From assembly GCA_024220505.1 (NCBI GenBank), contig JAKZZE010000007.1, positions 1,736,001 to 1,800,000 on the forward strand: a DNA stretch of 64,000 nucleotides. Reading direction: 5' to 3'. The notes beneath the pieces are model-generated. The model was not told the DNA's origin and did not search any database. It saw only the letters and a list, made by a program, of their open reading frames with translations. Of the stretch, positions 1 through 11,774 are shown in pieces (the stretch's first letter is position 1; each line of letters starts with the position of its first letter). A program made the position numbers and the translations under genes. The DNA comes from Rhizopus arrhizus. Lineage: Eukaryota > Mucoromycota > Mucoromycetes > Mucorales > Rhizopodaceae.

Positions 1-1748
1 ACGTAAGATTTGTGTATGATTTATTGAAAACCTGCATCACTTAGTAAATTTATTTATCTGCAGAAAAAAGCCGAATTACATGAGTTATCAAGCAAATTGT
101 CTGATTTGTTAAGAAGCGAAAATGATCGCAAAAAACAGAAGCACACACATGCTCCCTCAAGACACAACAGATTCGGAGGCACATATATATTAGAAGATTG
201 GGTAATTAATCGATTAAACAATATAGGCGGGTTGTATTGAAATCATCACTTCTTTTTTTAGGAAGGAAATCGATTAGTTTCTCATAAACAACAAGCAGGT
301 TATGCTGATCTAAGTGAATTGGTAGATGGCGAGAAAAAAGAAAACAGGGTTGGTGTTAAGCGTAAATTGGCAGATCCAATTAAACCTAGAAAAGTATATC
401 AAAATCCTCGAGCCTTGATGTACCTTAAAGCAACTGCACAATCTTTCTTGGAATCATGTTTTAATGGTAAAGAAAAAAAAAAGAAAACAACATTTGCGTA
501 TCCGTACTCATCATTATCACAAAATATAGCATTCTTTTCTTCTATATTAAAAGATATGAAGCGAGAGGATAAGAAAATAGTATCTAAGGATTATACTCGC
601 TACTACTTTTGTATGAGATGGTTTTTACAATATCACCTTTACGAAAAGAAGCAAAGCAGATTACGAAAAGAGAATACAATCAACCTGCCACTAAGAAGAG
701 AACAAGAAGAAGATTCAGGAGCTATGTTGGATAACAAAATTTACGATTTTGATTTGGTTGCCAACGCATTTGACATGGGTACAATTTTATATTGCTTACA
801 GCGTATCCGGATAAAAGTAGACGACAAATCCTGGTTTGAAGTGCAAGTGACAGTAGACTGTTTTAGACAAATGCTTGCGAGCCTTTATGAAATGAGTCAA
901 TCAGAAGAAGAAGAATACCGAGATGCTGCCGATCATATTCAAAGCAACATATATTATGATCAATCGATTCTTGACCTTTTACACAGCCTTGTCAAAAATT
1001 ATCGTAATCAGTCCATACAATATCTCAAAACAGTAACTATGCTTACTCATGTATTACTGAAGATGCTTGAACATTATTCTAAAACAAAGAAAACATTGTT
1101 TATAAGGAAAAAAAAGAGCAAACGTTCACCACAAAAAAAGAAGAATAAGAAAAAAGAACCAAGCAGAGAGGAAGGAATTGAAGGAGACATAGAAGAAGAT
1201 GCTCAAATGGAAGACACTGATGTTAGAGAAAGTGAAGAAGAGGAGGAGGATGAAAACAGCATGACTTACAATGAACATGTCTTCAAATTTGAATCATTTG
1301 AAAAGGTGCCACATTAAGTCTTTTATTATTTTGTATACATAGCTAATAATACTCTCTTCATTAGAAATATATAAGTGAAGATATTATAAATGCATACTGT
1401 ACTCTATTAGAAGGTTATAAGGATTTGGAGCCTGAATATATACATTATATTACTAGCTTTTTTCACAGAATGATTGTGAAAAGAAATGCGGAATATCTCT
1501 TTTGGAAATTGCCTGTCATGGAATTATTTAACCGTATTATGCTTCATTCAAATAGATTCCCTCGAACAGAGGCACATGCTCAACTCAAAGAGCTTATTCG
1601 CTATTCAACAAGACAATTCTTCAAATATGCCTCTATATATCCACTGCTATTTGTAGAAGCACTTGTGCCTAGTATCAAAACCAATGTATCCGAACTGCAA
1701 ACATTTATTTCAAAATCTAAGCCTCAAGAGCAGGAGGAGGAGACATAA
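1..1748 (+). CDS. Timeless/Tof1/Swi1 replication-fork protection protein, 3' part (5' end outside window)
   Basis: Three exons are visible: 64-201, 262-1305 and 1365-1748, all in phase and giving 520 residues before the stop. The first exon carries the Timeless-family signature SRHNRFGGTY, followed by LVSHK after the intron. The third exon continues as a helical segment (LLEGYKDLEPEYI) typical of the family's middle region. Before the last intron lie Lys/Arg-rich and Glu/Asp-rich low-complexity stretches. Family knowledge: Timeless/Tof1 works with Tipin/Csm3 at the replication fork to stabilise stalled forks and support checkpoint signalling in the nucleus. The N-terminal armadillo-like part must lie upstream of the window, because exon 64-201 starts right after an intron acceptor (CAG at 61-63). 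The protein ends in an acidic QEQEEET tail. Confidence 0.9.
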
Positions 1749-3746
1749 TTATACACCATGTAAATAAACTCTGTAAAAAATTCATTATTGATTGCTACCC
1801 TTTTAAATTCTGATAAAGATTACACATATTGTATTGAGTATAAAAGCATGCTTATTCTTTAATAGTGTGCACCTTTTTTGACACATTTGAGTGTAACAAT
1901 ACACTGATTTTGTAATTTTTTAGTATCTTAAAAAGAGCGAGTTAAACCATCTGGTCTTTTGAAGAACGTACAAATAGTTAATTACCCATTCTTTTTTATA
2001 GATCTTTTTTTTTAAAAAAAAGAAAAAATTTAATGGTAATATTTGAAATATACATGCTTAGTTGTATATAGTTAGAGATATCCAGATATATAGCACTAAT
2101 AATCCTTGTGGATCCGGGTACGAAAAGTAAGCCTTTAATCAATGAAAAAACATACGGCAAGTTTCTGCAAGACTTGCTAAGTAGCTAAACTTGAAAATTC
2201 ATTAGTTTAGGCAGCAACAAAAGAGATTAAAAATAACACACTAAACTTCAAGTATCGATCTTCCTCTTTTTTTTTTATTAATAAAAGATATAATTCATGT
2301 TATAATAGGCTATTAGCAAGCAAGTCAATTGAAAGACAGAGATTTATGTTACAGCTTATTGTAATTCGAAATTAAGATGCTACGATCGTGTACTCTTACT
2401 TAGTTTACTCGAGAATAACGGGGGTAGAAACTGATGAAACATTCCATCCTTTATATATAACAACGAAAGATCAGATAACAGGCCGGACTATTGAACAAAC
2501 AGATTTACAACGGATAAACATAGTGCGGATCCACATAACGCAGAATGTGGGGTAAATTAACAAGAAAGCAAGATAAAGCAGATTAAGCAAAAGAGAAGAT
2601 GAATAAATATATAGTCATATAGAGAGAAGCATACGAAAAGAATGTATCGTGATTTAATAATTACTAAAGACAAGAAATGTTAATAAAAGTGCAACCATGG
2701 TAAGTTTTTATGAGAAAATCTTTAAGTGTTGAAGATGAAGATTTTGGAACGAAGAAGGAATTCTTTTAAACACTCCTCTCCACAAAAGAGCTTTTTACCT
2801 GTAAAAAGTTTTATTGATTGTTTCTATCTTTTTGACCTTACTTCTTAATTCAATAATAATTTGGTTCCCTTTCTTTTTATTACTAATATCATATGCTATG
2901 AAAATAAAATCAAAGCGTACGAAGAAACATAGTAACATTACAATATATCCTTAAACTTATTTTTAAAAGAAGAAATCTCTCATTTATACTAGCTTATGAT
3001 TTATTATATAAATAATTTAAGAAGAAAAAAGAAGTACAATATTTTGTATGGGAATGCCATAGAATTAAAGCTTAGGTCAGAGTATTTGAAGCATGTTTAT
3101 TTTTTAATTGGTATGCTGTTTTTTTATATACTGGTTCTATATTTAATGTATTTCATAAGAAGATTATGTTTCGATATGACACAATGCCTCACTCTTTATT
3201 TCTTTAAGGAAAAAGAATACCTGTTACCCAGCTTGCTTTATTTTATAGAAAAATGGCAAATAGCATTATCATGTAACTCTTTTAAATATATCTTAATTGA
3301 AAATAAAGGTGGATATTTTAAAATCATAACCAAAATGTGTAGCAAAAGCGTAAACAATTTGGTCATATTCATTCCTTCCTTTATTTTTATATGTGCAATA
3401 ATTACATAAATGGTTATACTATTCTTGTATGCCTTTTTTTTTTTAGAAAGAAGGGACCTTTTTAAAAATGTTTTTCAAGTAAATATATATTACAAGGAGT
3501 TATTAATACATTTCTTTAGTTATGGGAAAAAAAAAAAGTAAAAAATCTGCTTACGTCTAATGCCATTACTAATTAAAAATGCGTTTTATTTATATCAAAA
3601 AATACGTATAAAGAATATGAGTATTTTGTTATTTTGAATGCTCCACTAAGCATAAGATTTTGTATTAAAGAATATGTAACTAAAAAAGAAGAACAATAAG
3701 CTTTTATTATATTTTTATTGCTATCTTTCAGACAAAAGGTAATTCG

Positions 3747-3786
<40 letters not shown>

Positions 3787-4529
3787 CTTGAGAGCCATAT
3801 AAGCTAGCCTAGAAAGCTACATAATTTGAACAAATGTAAATGTACCAATAAAGGTTCCATGAAAGTTTTTATTAAAAGTTTTATTAAACAAGAAGTACTC
3901 TGTTTGATTGCATAAAGCGTTATTTTAAAACTCAATTTTATTTTTTATCTTGTTCTTATTCCGCGCTCCTTAAGGTCTTTAATCAAGCAAGTAATGAAAA
4001 TTTGTTTCTTCTTCAATAAAACTACAATGAATTCATTCAAGTTTTTCATAGGCGTAAACTGCACTTTATAGTTTGCCAAAAAGTATCTATTAGTTATGAT
4101 GTTACACTTAATCATGCATGGTGCTTGTCTTACGTGATAACTCGAAGTTGAAGGAGATGCGTTTTTTAGCTTAAGGCTGGAACTTTCAAGTGAAAAATGT
4201 CACTGTTTAGATAAACGTATCAACCTAAAAATATTTGTGTATAAAAAGTGAAATAAACGAATGAAAATCCCTTTTGACAGCCCACTTATATTTTTATGGA
4301 GTATTTCCTTAAAAAATAATATAAAATAGTATACAATGTTCACCTGTTTATATTGACTAAAAATACTATTATATCATCAAATGGCCTGCAAAACATTGAC
4401 CGAAGCAAGTCAGATGTCTATGCTTGTTAAAGATCTGCTAAATATCCTCACAATACAAAGTAATCAATACGTGTTTTCGAAAGACAAAAAGAGGTTTTTA
4501 TTTTATTTTACAAATATGTTAATTATCAT
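1749..4529. other. Gene-poor AT-rich interval
   Basis: This interval separates the Timeless-like gene from the convergent CBS-PB1 gene. I see no convincing coding segment. One open frame at 2996-3409 would encode 137 residues rich in Ile, Leu, Phe and Lys, but it has no recognisable domain and its composition matches random AT-rich DNA. The interval holds a TA microsatellite (3750-3783) and several short A/T tracts. Three-prime UTRs of both flanking genes probably extend into it. Confidence 0.7.
3750..3783. repeat. (TA)n microsatellite
   Basis: An uninterrupted alternating T-A run of about 34 bp within the gene-poor interval. It is likely length-polymorphic; no function is implied. Confidence 0.95.
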
Positions 4530-6792
4530 TTAACTTAATTTCGCTTTTATCTTCAAGTATAGATAGGCTCCAAAGATAGTTATTCCTAAAGTTCCAAGGA
4601 TATTAGGTAGGAGCAAGTGGCTACTATTACTTTCTAGCTCTTTCTTCTCTTTTGAATTATCCACAATTGGCCAAAGTTTTGTTTCATCTGCATCTTCAGA
4701 AACTACGCTAGACGTTTTTGTGCCATTCATCCTCTTGTCTTGCACTAGCAGTTTAACTTTATTATATCCCGTCTTGACTGCTGTATCCACAGCATCTTTC
4801 ACGTCACTATCACAAGTCATCAGTACTTGATCCTCTTCATCGTCCACATAAGACAGGCTCAGCCATCCTCCTTCTGATTCTCCAGCTGGCAGCTTTAGAC
4901 AAATTGCCTTTATCAGATCATGATATGATGGCTTTGATACCACACGATGTGTTGTTCCGTAAAAAGTAAATTTAAATATAAATTTATCCTCTGCTGCTGG
5001 TGACACCGCTGTTAATGCTGAAGAAGCTTCATTGACTTGAGTCATGCTTGCAGACTCACTAGGATATATATCAGAGTAAGATGTTGTTGAAGTGGAAGGT
5101 TGAGGAGATAAAAATGAAGGAGGAGATAGACGCTGATGAAAGTTTTCTGATATGTGTGGTTTGTCTTCTGTATGATCTGTAGAATCTATGGGGTCTACTG
5201 CTACACCAAAACTGTCCCAAAAGGATATTGCAGGATCACTTTCTCCATTAGTCCCTTGCATAATGCTCATCTAGCAAGAAAAGAGAAAGTAAAAAGGGGT
5301 GATTAGATATAGTATTTCATGTTTAAAATAGCATAATATTTAGTCTACCTGTTCCAATATGACATATGTCAATTTTAATACATCAACCATACCTACAATA
5401 ATGCCATTTCCAACAATTGGAAGGTTTAGATAATGGCCCTCTAACAAGCAGCAAAATGATCTATTTGTCAGATTATGTGACGTAAACCCTAGGATTTTTA
5501 CTTACTATTCATAAGTTTAAGAGCATCCAGAACGGTGGTTTCAGGTGTAGCAATATCGGGCTTTGGAGTCATCACTCTAGCAACTGTACAGTTCTCAGGA
5601 TTTAAACCTGCAGCAACGACACGTAGTACAATATCTTTACTAAAGCAATATTTGGTTCAACAATTTTAAATATATAACTACATGTTCGTAATACTTACGA
5701 AGTAAAGATGCCTTGAAGTGTATGGCTCCTTGTCACAAGAACAGCAGTTGTATGCACCTTCTTCATCATTACAGCAATTTCCTTCACATTTGTCCTGTGC
5801 TTTACTTCCGCAGGCGGAATCCCATCTAGAACAGATTCTAGAGTAGGACAAGACATACTCTTTCTCATGTTCTCCAAGTAGTCCGTTACTTCCGTGCTCT
5901 CTTTGGCCCAATGGTGTTCTACACCTTCTAATGCATCATAGAGCTTTTGAGATAAACCAAATGCACGCTCCATCCTTTCAAGAGCTTGATATAGGCATTT
6001 TGTAATATCCAGCAATCCAAATATGTCACCAATTTCATTCGTCACTGGCTATAAACAAAGTATATGCAAGTCAATCAAATAATGCATGTTTATATAATAA
6101 TAACAAATACATACCAGGTGACGGAATCCTCTAGAAACCATTAGATTAAGCGCTTCCGTTGCCGATGTGTCTGAAGTAACACACAGAGGGTCTTTGGTCA
6201 TAATGTGGCTAACAGTTGTTGTTCTACAAAAAAAAAAAAAAAAAAATCAATATCCATTGTCTGTAAAATTTTGAGAGCGATAGCTCTGAATAAGTTACCT
6301 TGCATCTAAACCATCTGCTACTAGTCTATAAGCAATGTCTTTGGACTATTTGATTAAATCGTTTTTAAGAAATATACAGCGAGATATGGATCATCCTCCT
6401 TACAGTGAATATGCCCGTGAGCCGATCTTCTTCATTCACTACCAAGATGCAGTCGCAGCGCTTTGCAGCCATGAATTGTGCAGATTCAATAACAAGCATA
6501 CCTTCTTTTACTGTAACCGCTTGGCTTGGTTTTAGAGCAGACACTGTGCCTCGTATACGTCTCGAAAGAGTTTTTGAAGAGATATTTGATTTTTTTGAAA
6601 AGTCTTGTTCTAGTTTTTTTCTTAATGCCTATGTTTATTAAGAGATCCAAACCTTGCTTAATTGTTTTGAAAGCATAATCTCCGTTCAGCAAGCTGTCCT
6701 ACCTCATCTTTTTTTGATTGCCTTTGTCTAATGGCTGTATCAGAAGAGTCTTGTGCACTATCCGCTTTTATCTTTGTAATTCGTTTCGACAT
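4530..6792 (-). CDS. CBS-domain and PB1-domain protein with C-terminal membrane anchor (Mug70-like)
   Basis: Eight exons (minus strand): 6703-6792, 6404-6628, 6299-6345, 6115-6223, 5699-6048, 5502-5639, 5349-5460 and 4530-5270. They encode 603 aa. The N-terminus is basic (RKKLEQDFSKK). CBS motifs then recur, for example GTVSALKPSQAVTV with LTGIFTSKDIAYRLVADGLD, and a second set with TVSHIMTKDPL, GIFTSKDIVLRVVAAGLNP and VARVMTPKPD. This implies four CBS motifs, or two Bateman modules. A PB1 domain follows (FIFKFTFYGTTHRVVSKP to VKLLVQ), and the protein ends in a hydrophobic segment (LLPNILGTLGITIFGAYLYL) plus a short basic tail, suggesting tail anchoring. The architecture matches the fission yeast Mug70 family; its biochemical role is unclear, though CBS modules usually bind adenine nucleotides. 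The start is 223 bp from the divergent uS11m gene. Confidence 0.88.
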
Positions 6793-7015
6793 ACTTTAAT
6801 GATGAAGAAAAAAAAAAAGAACGATAGAAGAAAAGAGGGGAGAAAGGGGCAAAGGGCTTATTTTTAGCTTATTCACGTTTTATTTGATCATTTTCTTACC
6901 TTTTGCATCAACCGGACTTTTAATGTATGTCTCTATATTGGGTGCTGTGGCTTATTCGATAGAAATCGCTTGTATCCTGGACTTGACCCTGGGGTAATTT
7001 TTTTAATACAAAAAG

Positions 7016-7654
7016 ATGTTGAGAATTAAAAACAGTATTCCTAAAGTTTGCAAACAATTCAACCAACCTTGCTTACAAAAGCTTTACCAAACACGATGGA
7101 TCACAAGCAATCCACCACAATCAACCGAAGAACCCTCAGCTCAAATGGAAGGCATTTTGAAGGTTTTAAATGAGGTAAAGAAGGATTCTCAACAAGATGG
7201 TCTTTCCAGCATGTTGCGTGATTCTGTTGATAAGAGCAAAACAAAGACAGATTTTGGCTTGTTTGATTTGAGCAAATTGGTTGATTCCTTTGAATATGGA
7301 GTTCCACCTCACCAACTCCATATTAACGCTACTCCTAATAATACCATTGTTACTTTGACTCGACCTAATGGATCTCCTCTTGTTACAACCTCCGGAGGAT
7401 CAGCAGGGTTTAAGAAGGCTGCTCGTAGTGGTTATGAAGCAGCTCACCAAGCCTCCCTTCAGTTATTAGACAAAATGAGTGCAAAGAATTTACAAGTATC
7501 CAACATTCACATCATTTTGAAAGGATTTGGACCTGGACGTGATGCTGCATTCAAAGCTTTAGTTTCTGGTGCAACTTGGAATGTGAAGCGAATTACAGAC
7601 GCTACTCCTGTTCCTTTTGGTGGCTGTAGACCAAAGAAAGCTAGACGTCTTTAA
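7016..7654 (+). CDS. Mitochondrial small-subunit ribosomal protein uS11m
   Basis: Intronless, 212 aa. The C-terminal two thirds match the uS11 family: a core beginning LHINATPNNTIVTLT, then GFKKAARSGYEAA, and the conserved ending GPGRDAAFKALVSG followed by DATPVPFGGCRPKKARRL. The N-terminus is extended by about 90 residues, is basic, lacks acidic residues at the very start (MLRIKNSIPKVCKQF) and resembles a mitochondrial presequence. The product is therefore the mitochondrial rather than the cytosolic uS11. It sits in the platform of the mitoribosomal small subunit near the mRNA exit. It is convergent with SF3A2, with about 100 bp between stop codons. Confidence 0.93.
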   Translation: MLRIKNSIPKVCKQFNQPCLQKLYQTRWITSNPPQSTEEPSAQMEGILKVLNEVKKDSQQDGLSSMLRDSVDKSKTKTDFGLFDLSKLVDSFEYGVPPHQLHINATPNNTIVTLTRPNGSPLVTTSGGSAGFKKAARSGYEAAHQASLQLLDKMSAKNLQVSNIHIILKGFGPGRDAAFKALVSGATWNVKRITDATPVPFGGCRPKKARRL

Positions 7655-7753
7655 AGAGTGATATGCTTTAGATTAGTATTTTTTGTATACAACACAAATA
7701 TATTTGTAGAATAATAAAATGAAAAGAGTATGTTTTTATAAAAAGTTATATTA

Positions 7754-8479
7754 TTAAACAGTGGCAGAAGGTGGTGCAGTCAAAGGTACTGAAGGACCCA
7801 TTCCTTCAAACATGACATTTCTTTCGTTTCTGAAAAAGAATTGTAAAGAGAATTGCTTTGAATCCTGATCCCAGTAGGTCCAGAATCTGCCTGGGGTTTC
7901 ATCCACTTTAGCACTTTGTATTTTGAACGCAATTGATTCATAAGGATCAGCTGCTATCACAAGATATTGATAAGCGTTATTGGGTAGCTCTATTTTTTGC
8001 TCATAAGCACCCATGAAGCGGTGACGAGGTTTGACATCTTGCTCGATCTCTGGATATTGAACTTGGAAAAGAAAACCAAGCTGGTGAGTGACAGGATCAC
8101 GTACTTTTGTGATTCGATAACCCGGTCGACCAATCTTGATTACATTTCTGCGTGGCACTACGACAGGTTTCGCAGGTCCAATAGTAGGCTGAATAATATT
8201 GTTTTCTCTTGCTTCTTTAGCTGCACGGCGTGCTAGATTTGTTTGATGCTTCTTTCCTTGAGTATGTGCAAGGTATGAACCTTCACTCGTATGAAGTGTT
8301 AAGCAAAGTTTACATTCGTAAGAACCCAAATGATTTTTCATAAAGTATGGATCTTTAGTAATGTCAATAGTCTCCATGGCTAATTTACGAAGTCTTTCAC
8401 GACGATCCACATTTGATTCTGAGTAACTGGCTACTCCTCCACCTCTGTGCTTGCTTCCAACTCGATTTTGAAAATCCAT
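7754..8479 (-). CDS. Splicing factor 3a subunit 2 (SF3A2/Prp11/Sap62)
   Basis: Intronless, 241 aa. The N-terminus (MDFQNRVGSKHRGGGVAS) and the segment RRERLRKLAMETIDITKDPYF are hallmarks of SF3A2. They are followed by a U1C/matrin-type C2H2 zinc finger (YECKLCLTLHTSEGSYLAH...GKKH) and then the conserved GRPGYRITKVRDP and PEIEQDVKPRHRFMGAYEQ blocks. Family knowledge: SF3A2 belongs to the U2 snRNP SF3a complex and helps tether U2 to the branch site. The length is close to yeast forms and lacks the long proline-rich tail of animal SF3A2, as expected in fungi. The protein ends in a short PSVPLTAPPSATV tail. Confidence 0.96.
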   Translation of the reverse strand: MDFQNRVGSKHRGGGVASYSESNVDRRERLRKLAMETIDITKDPYFMKNHLGSYECKLCLTLHTSEGSYLAHTQGKKHQTNLARRAAKEARENNIIQPTIGPAKPVVVPRRNVIKIGRPGYRITKVRDPVTHQLGFLFQVQYPEIEQDVKPRHRFMGAYEQKIELPNNAYQYLVIAADPYESIAFKIQSAKVDETPGRFWTYWDQDSKQFSLQFFFRNERNVMFEGMGPSVPLTAPPSATV

Positions 8480-10039
8480 TGTTATATTATGCTGTGTGTT
8501 GTTTAATTAAAAAAAAAAATTGCTAGGAAAGAGAAAAAGTTATTCGGCAGACCAAGTCACATGACATGAATCAAAACATCATGCTTCATACAATGCTTCA
8601 CGTACAGTGATTCGCTGTGTCATCTATAGCCTGAGACTTCAATAAATCTTTAGCTGCTCTGCTCAATTCACTTGGTGAACCTTTTTTAAGGTAGTTTTTT
8701 TCTTTTTCGACAAAGATTCTCTGCGAAAACATGATTTTATGAGCAAAGTTGAAGTTTGATTCCTTTTTCTTACTTGGGCTCAAGATTAGACATGAAATGT
8801 TTCTTTCAAACAATTGTGTGATACATAACCTAAATGACTGGTAAAGTATCTTTGTAAGAGGAAAAATATATTTTTGTGGTTTTAATTATTCATGTCAAGA
8901 GTGGTGCGAAAACATAAAGAATTACAATATTTCATTACTTTACAGATTGTGATTTAGGTTACGTTAAAGATAGAACAGTTGAAAACATAGTCATCTACTT
9001 TTTACTTTCTTGATTGAGCGATATTTTGTTCTCTTCAAGTTGTTTGCAAACTATTTACATTATCTTACTATTACGATTGTCGTTCAAAAAATCAGTGTAA
9101 AGGTATAATTCCTTTTTAGCAATGATTTGATTAAATAAAGTGACAGTGTACTGCTTCTTGATCTTTTGATATCATGAATCAAGCATAGTATAGGAAACTG
9201 AATACATGTGACAGGATGATATTGTCTTCAATAAATGAAATCTAGCGATTCAAACGAATTCATGTTAAAAGCAGTGTGCCTTTTTCCTTATCAACATTTG
9301 CTTAGCTTTAAATTAAATCAACTGGATGATAATTTTTTTTTTACAAGTAGCCGGATGATAGATTAAGGCAGCGAACCCTTTTGAGCGGAAGATGAAAATG
9401 AAAGGAAAAGAATGATCGAAACCAGGTTTCAGATTATTAAGCTTTTTTTTTTCAGGGATTCACGTACTAATTCCTGATATTGAAGATTGTTTGCAAAAAG
9501 TTTAGATTTTTTGTCATGTAATAAAAGTACAAGCGAGGGTACAAAAACAAGAGTGATATAGCGTGAGAACATGAAATCCTTTTTTTGTTCTCTTTCACTT
9601 TATTTGGAAAAAAAAAAAACTTGGTTTCACCAAAATGATTTTTTTTAATTCTCAGAAAAATAAAAAAAGACACGTATTTTATAAAGCAATTGAAGATAGA
9701 TTTATACGATGATTGGGATAGTAAAAGTATTGTGAATGATAATAAAAGTATCAAAAAGCTTCAATTTAGTGTATATTATCAAATAAAGTGATACACCTCC
9801 ATTAAAGTATTGTACGACATTAAATCGGAACCAAGATAGAAACCTAATCCTTAAACTATCCTCAGGATTCAATTTAAAAAAAAATAAAAAATATAAAAAA
9901 GTTTGTTTATTAACAAGGACAGCCCTGCTGTAGATGTATATATTTATATCAGTAAAAAAAAAAAGAAAGTAAAATTTACAAAAATAAAATTTAATTAAGA
10001 GTTGTGTTGTATGTGTTGTATAGAACATTTTTGAAGTCT
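8480..10039. other. Intergenic interval, no confident gene
   Basis: AT-rich, with several A/T homopolymers. On the minus strand at 8598-8813 an open frame ends with a charged helical stretch (KNYLKKGSPSELSRAAKDLL) preceded by a possible splice acceptor (TTTTCGCAG). It faintly recalls GAT-domain helices of GGA/Tom1 adaptors, but no neighbouring exon is visible, so I do not call it a gene. The rest holds the SF3A2 promoter side and the 3' side of the peptide transporter. Confidence 0.5.
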
Positions 10040-11774
10040 TTAAGCTGCACCCTTTTCAACTTCATACTCAACCACGGTGGGCTTATTATAATCATCTGCT
10101 TGTCTTCCAGTACGACCAATGGCATCATCAGCAACATCATTGGCATCATTCTTGTGGTGACAGAGATAGACAAGGATAGCACATACACCTGAAGCACAGG
10201 CAACACCGGTATACATCCAGGTCAACTTGGGATCCACATCCACAGGGACCAAGGCAAAGTTAAGAATGGAGGCAAAACAATTAGTAAGCAAGAAGATGGC
10301 CATGACGATAGACTTCATGGACTGAGGAGCTTTCTTGTAGGCATATTCAAGACCAGTGATGGAAGCAAAGATTTCAGAAAAGGCAATGAATACATAAGAG
10401 GGAATTTGGTAACCGGCAGAGATAGGAGGTTCACCAGCATCACTTGCGCGATAAATTTTGGCTTGAATACCAGCAGTGTAACCCATGGCAACAGCAGCAA
10501 AGAGGAAACCAAGGGTGATACGGAAGATGGGACGCATAGGGATACCAATACGACGAAGAGCGGGATACACAATACGATCCATCAAGGGAATGGTGATAAT
10601 CAAGACCAAAGGATCAATGTTTTGCATGATATCATTAGGGACATTACCGACCCACATGGTAGAAGCTTGAGAGACAAGATTACTGGTCATTTGGTTATAA
10701 CAAAGCCAGTAGATGGGATACCAACAAAACACGATACAGGCACGAAGAGCACGTTTCAATTCATCAACGAATACATCATCCCAGGTAGCACGGGCAGCCA
10801 AGTCAGGATGATCAATAGCCAAGTTGGAGGGCTTACAAGCTTCCAAACCACCCTTGACTTTGAAACTATACCAAAAGAGTTTACCAGCTTCAACAAAGAC
10901 CGATCCACGAGGAGGGTTTTGAACATAACGCTTACGACCGAGGAAGACGACGAGGATACCAGGGATAAACATCAGTGTAGGCAAGAGATAAGCAGGCCAG
11001 AAACCAACGTTCTTTTCGAGTTCGGTGGTAGCAACAGCAGAGAGGGAACCAACGTTGATACCCCAGTAAAACATGTTAAAGATCTTTTGATAAGTGGCTT
11101 GAGGGGTCACAATCACTCGTTCACCCTTTTCAGTCGTTCTGATATAAGGCACCTTACTTTGATATTGTTCAGCGACAAGAGGAGATACGTTCGATTTGAT
11201 ACCACCCGTACCAAGACCGATGACGATGATACTAACGACGAAACCAGGAAAAGAAGCACCATTTTGAATGGCCATAGGAGAAGCAGTAGCGGTCAAGATG
11301 ACTAGACCAATAAAATAAATGATTGAGAAAGTGAGAATGGTACGGTATTTTCCAAGGTATTGATCAGCAATAACAGCACCAATGATAGGGGTAACATAAC
11401 ACCAGAATTGGAAAAAGGTATTCAAGGCCGTAGCAGTTTGTTGACCTCTACCTAAAGCACCAGGTTGCTCTGCAGGGTCTAATTTAAAAATGAGTTTCAA
11501 TTATAAAATGACAGTTTAAGTATTTACAAGATTCAGGAGCAGGGTTTTGAATATAATTTTGAAAAGGACCCGAGAGACCATAATAAGTGAAACGTTCACA
11601 GAATTCGATCACAATAACAAGGTAAGCAGAAATAGGTACTTTATCAGCTACCTCACGACAATTCTTCCAATCTTCTTCAGTAGGTTCTGGTCCATGGTTA
11701 TCATCAATATGAAAATCAGCTTCATCAAAAGTAGAATTAGCTACTACTTTCTCTTGGTCTAATTTTTCAGACAT
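10040..11774 (-). CDS. POT/PTR2-family proton-coupled peptide transporter
   Basis: Two exons (11528-11774, 10040-11478) joined across a 49-nt intron; 561 aa. The N-terminus is acidic and cytosolic, then the POT signature runs through SAYLVIVIEFCERFTYYGLSGPFQNYIQ, containing the ExxERFxYYG motif that couples proton and peptide binding. Further family blocks are GRGQQTATALNTFFQFWCYVTP, DQYLGKYRTIL, GLGTGGIKSNVSPLVAEQ and, near the C-terminus, SYVFIAFSEIFASITGLEYAY with KAPQSMKSIVMAIFL. About twelve membrane spans are expected. Role: uptake of di- and tripeptides at the plasma membrane. The codon choice is more regular and less AT-biased than in the neighbours, compatible with strong expression. 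Confidence 0.96.

Noticed and set aside
2996..3409. 137-codon open frame on the plus strand
   Set aside because: Composition is Ile/Leu/Phe/Lys/Tyr-rich as expected from AT-rich noise; no domain, no intron context, no upstream promoter-like signal.
9467..10028. Overlapping minus-strand frames rich in Phe/Ile/Tyr
   Set aside because: Typical of T-rich DNA read in reverse; no protein-like composition.
10406..11305. 299-codon plus-strand frame opposite the peptide transporter
   Set aside because: It is the antisense of a codon-biased transporter exon; Thr/Arg/Asp-rich composition is a shadow effect and no domain is visible.
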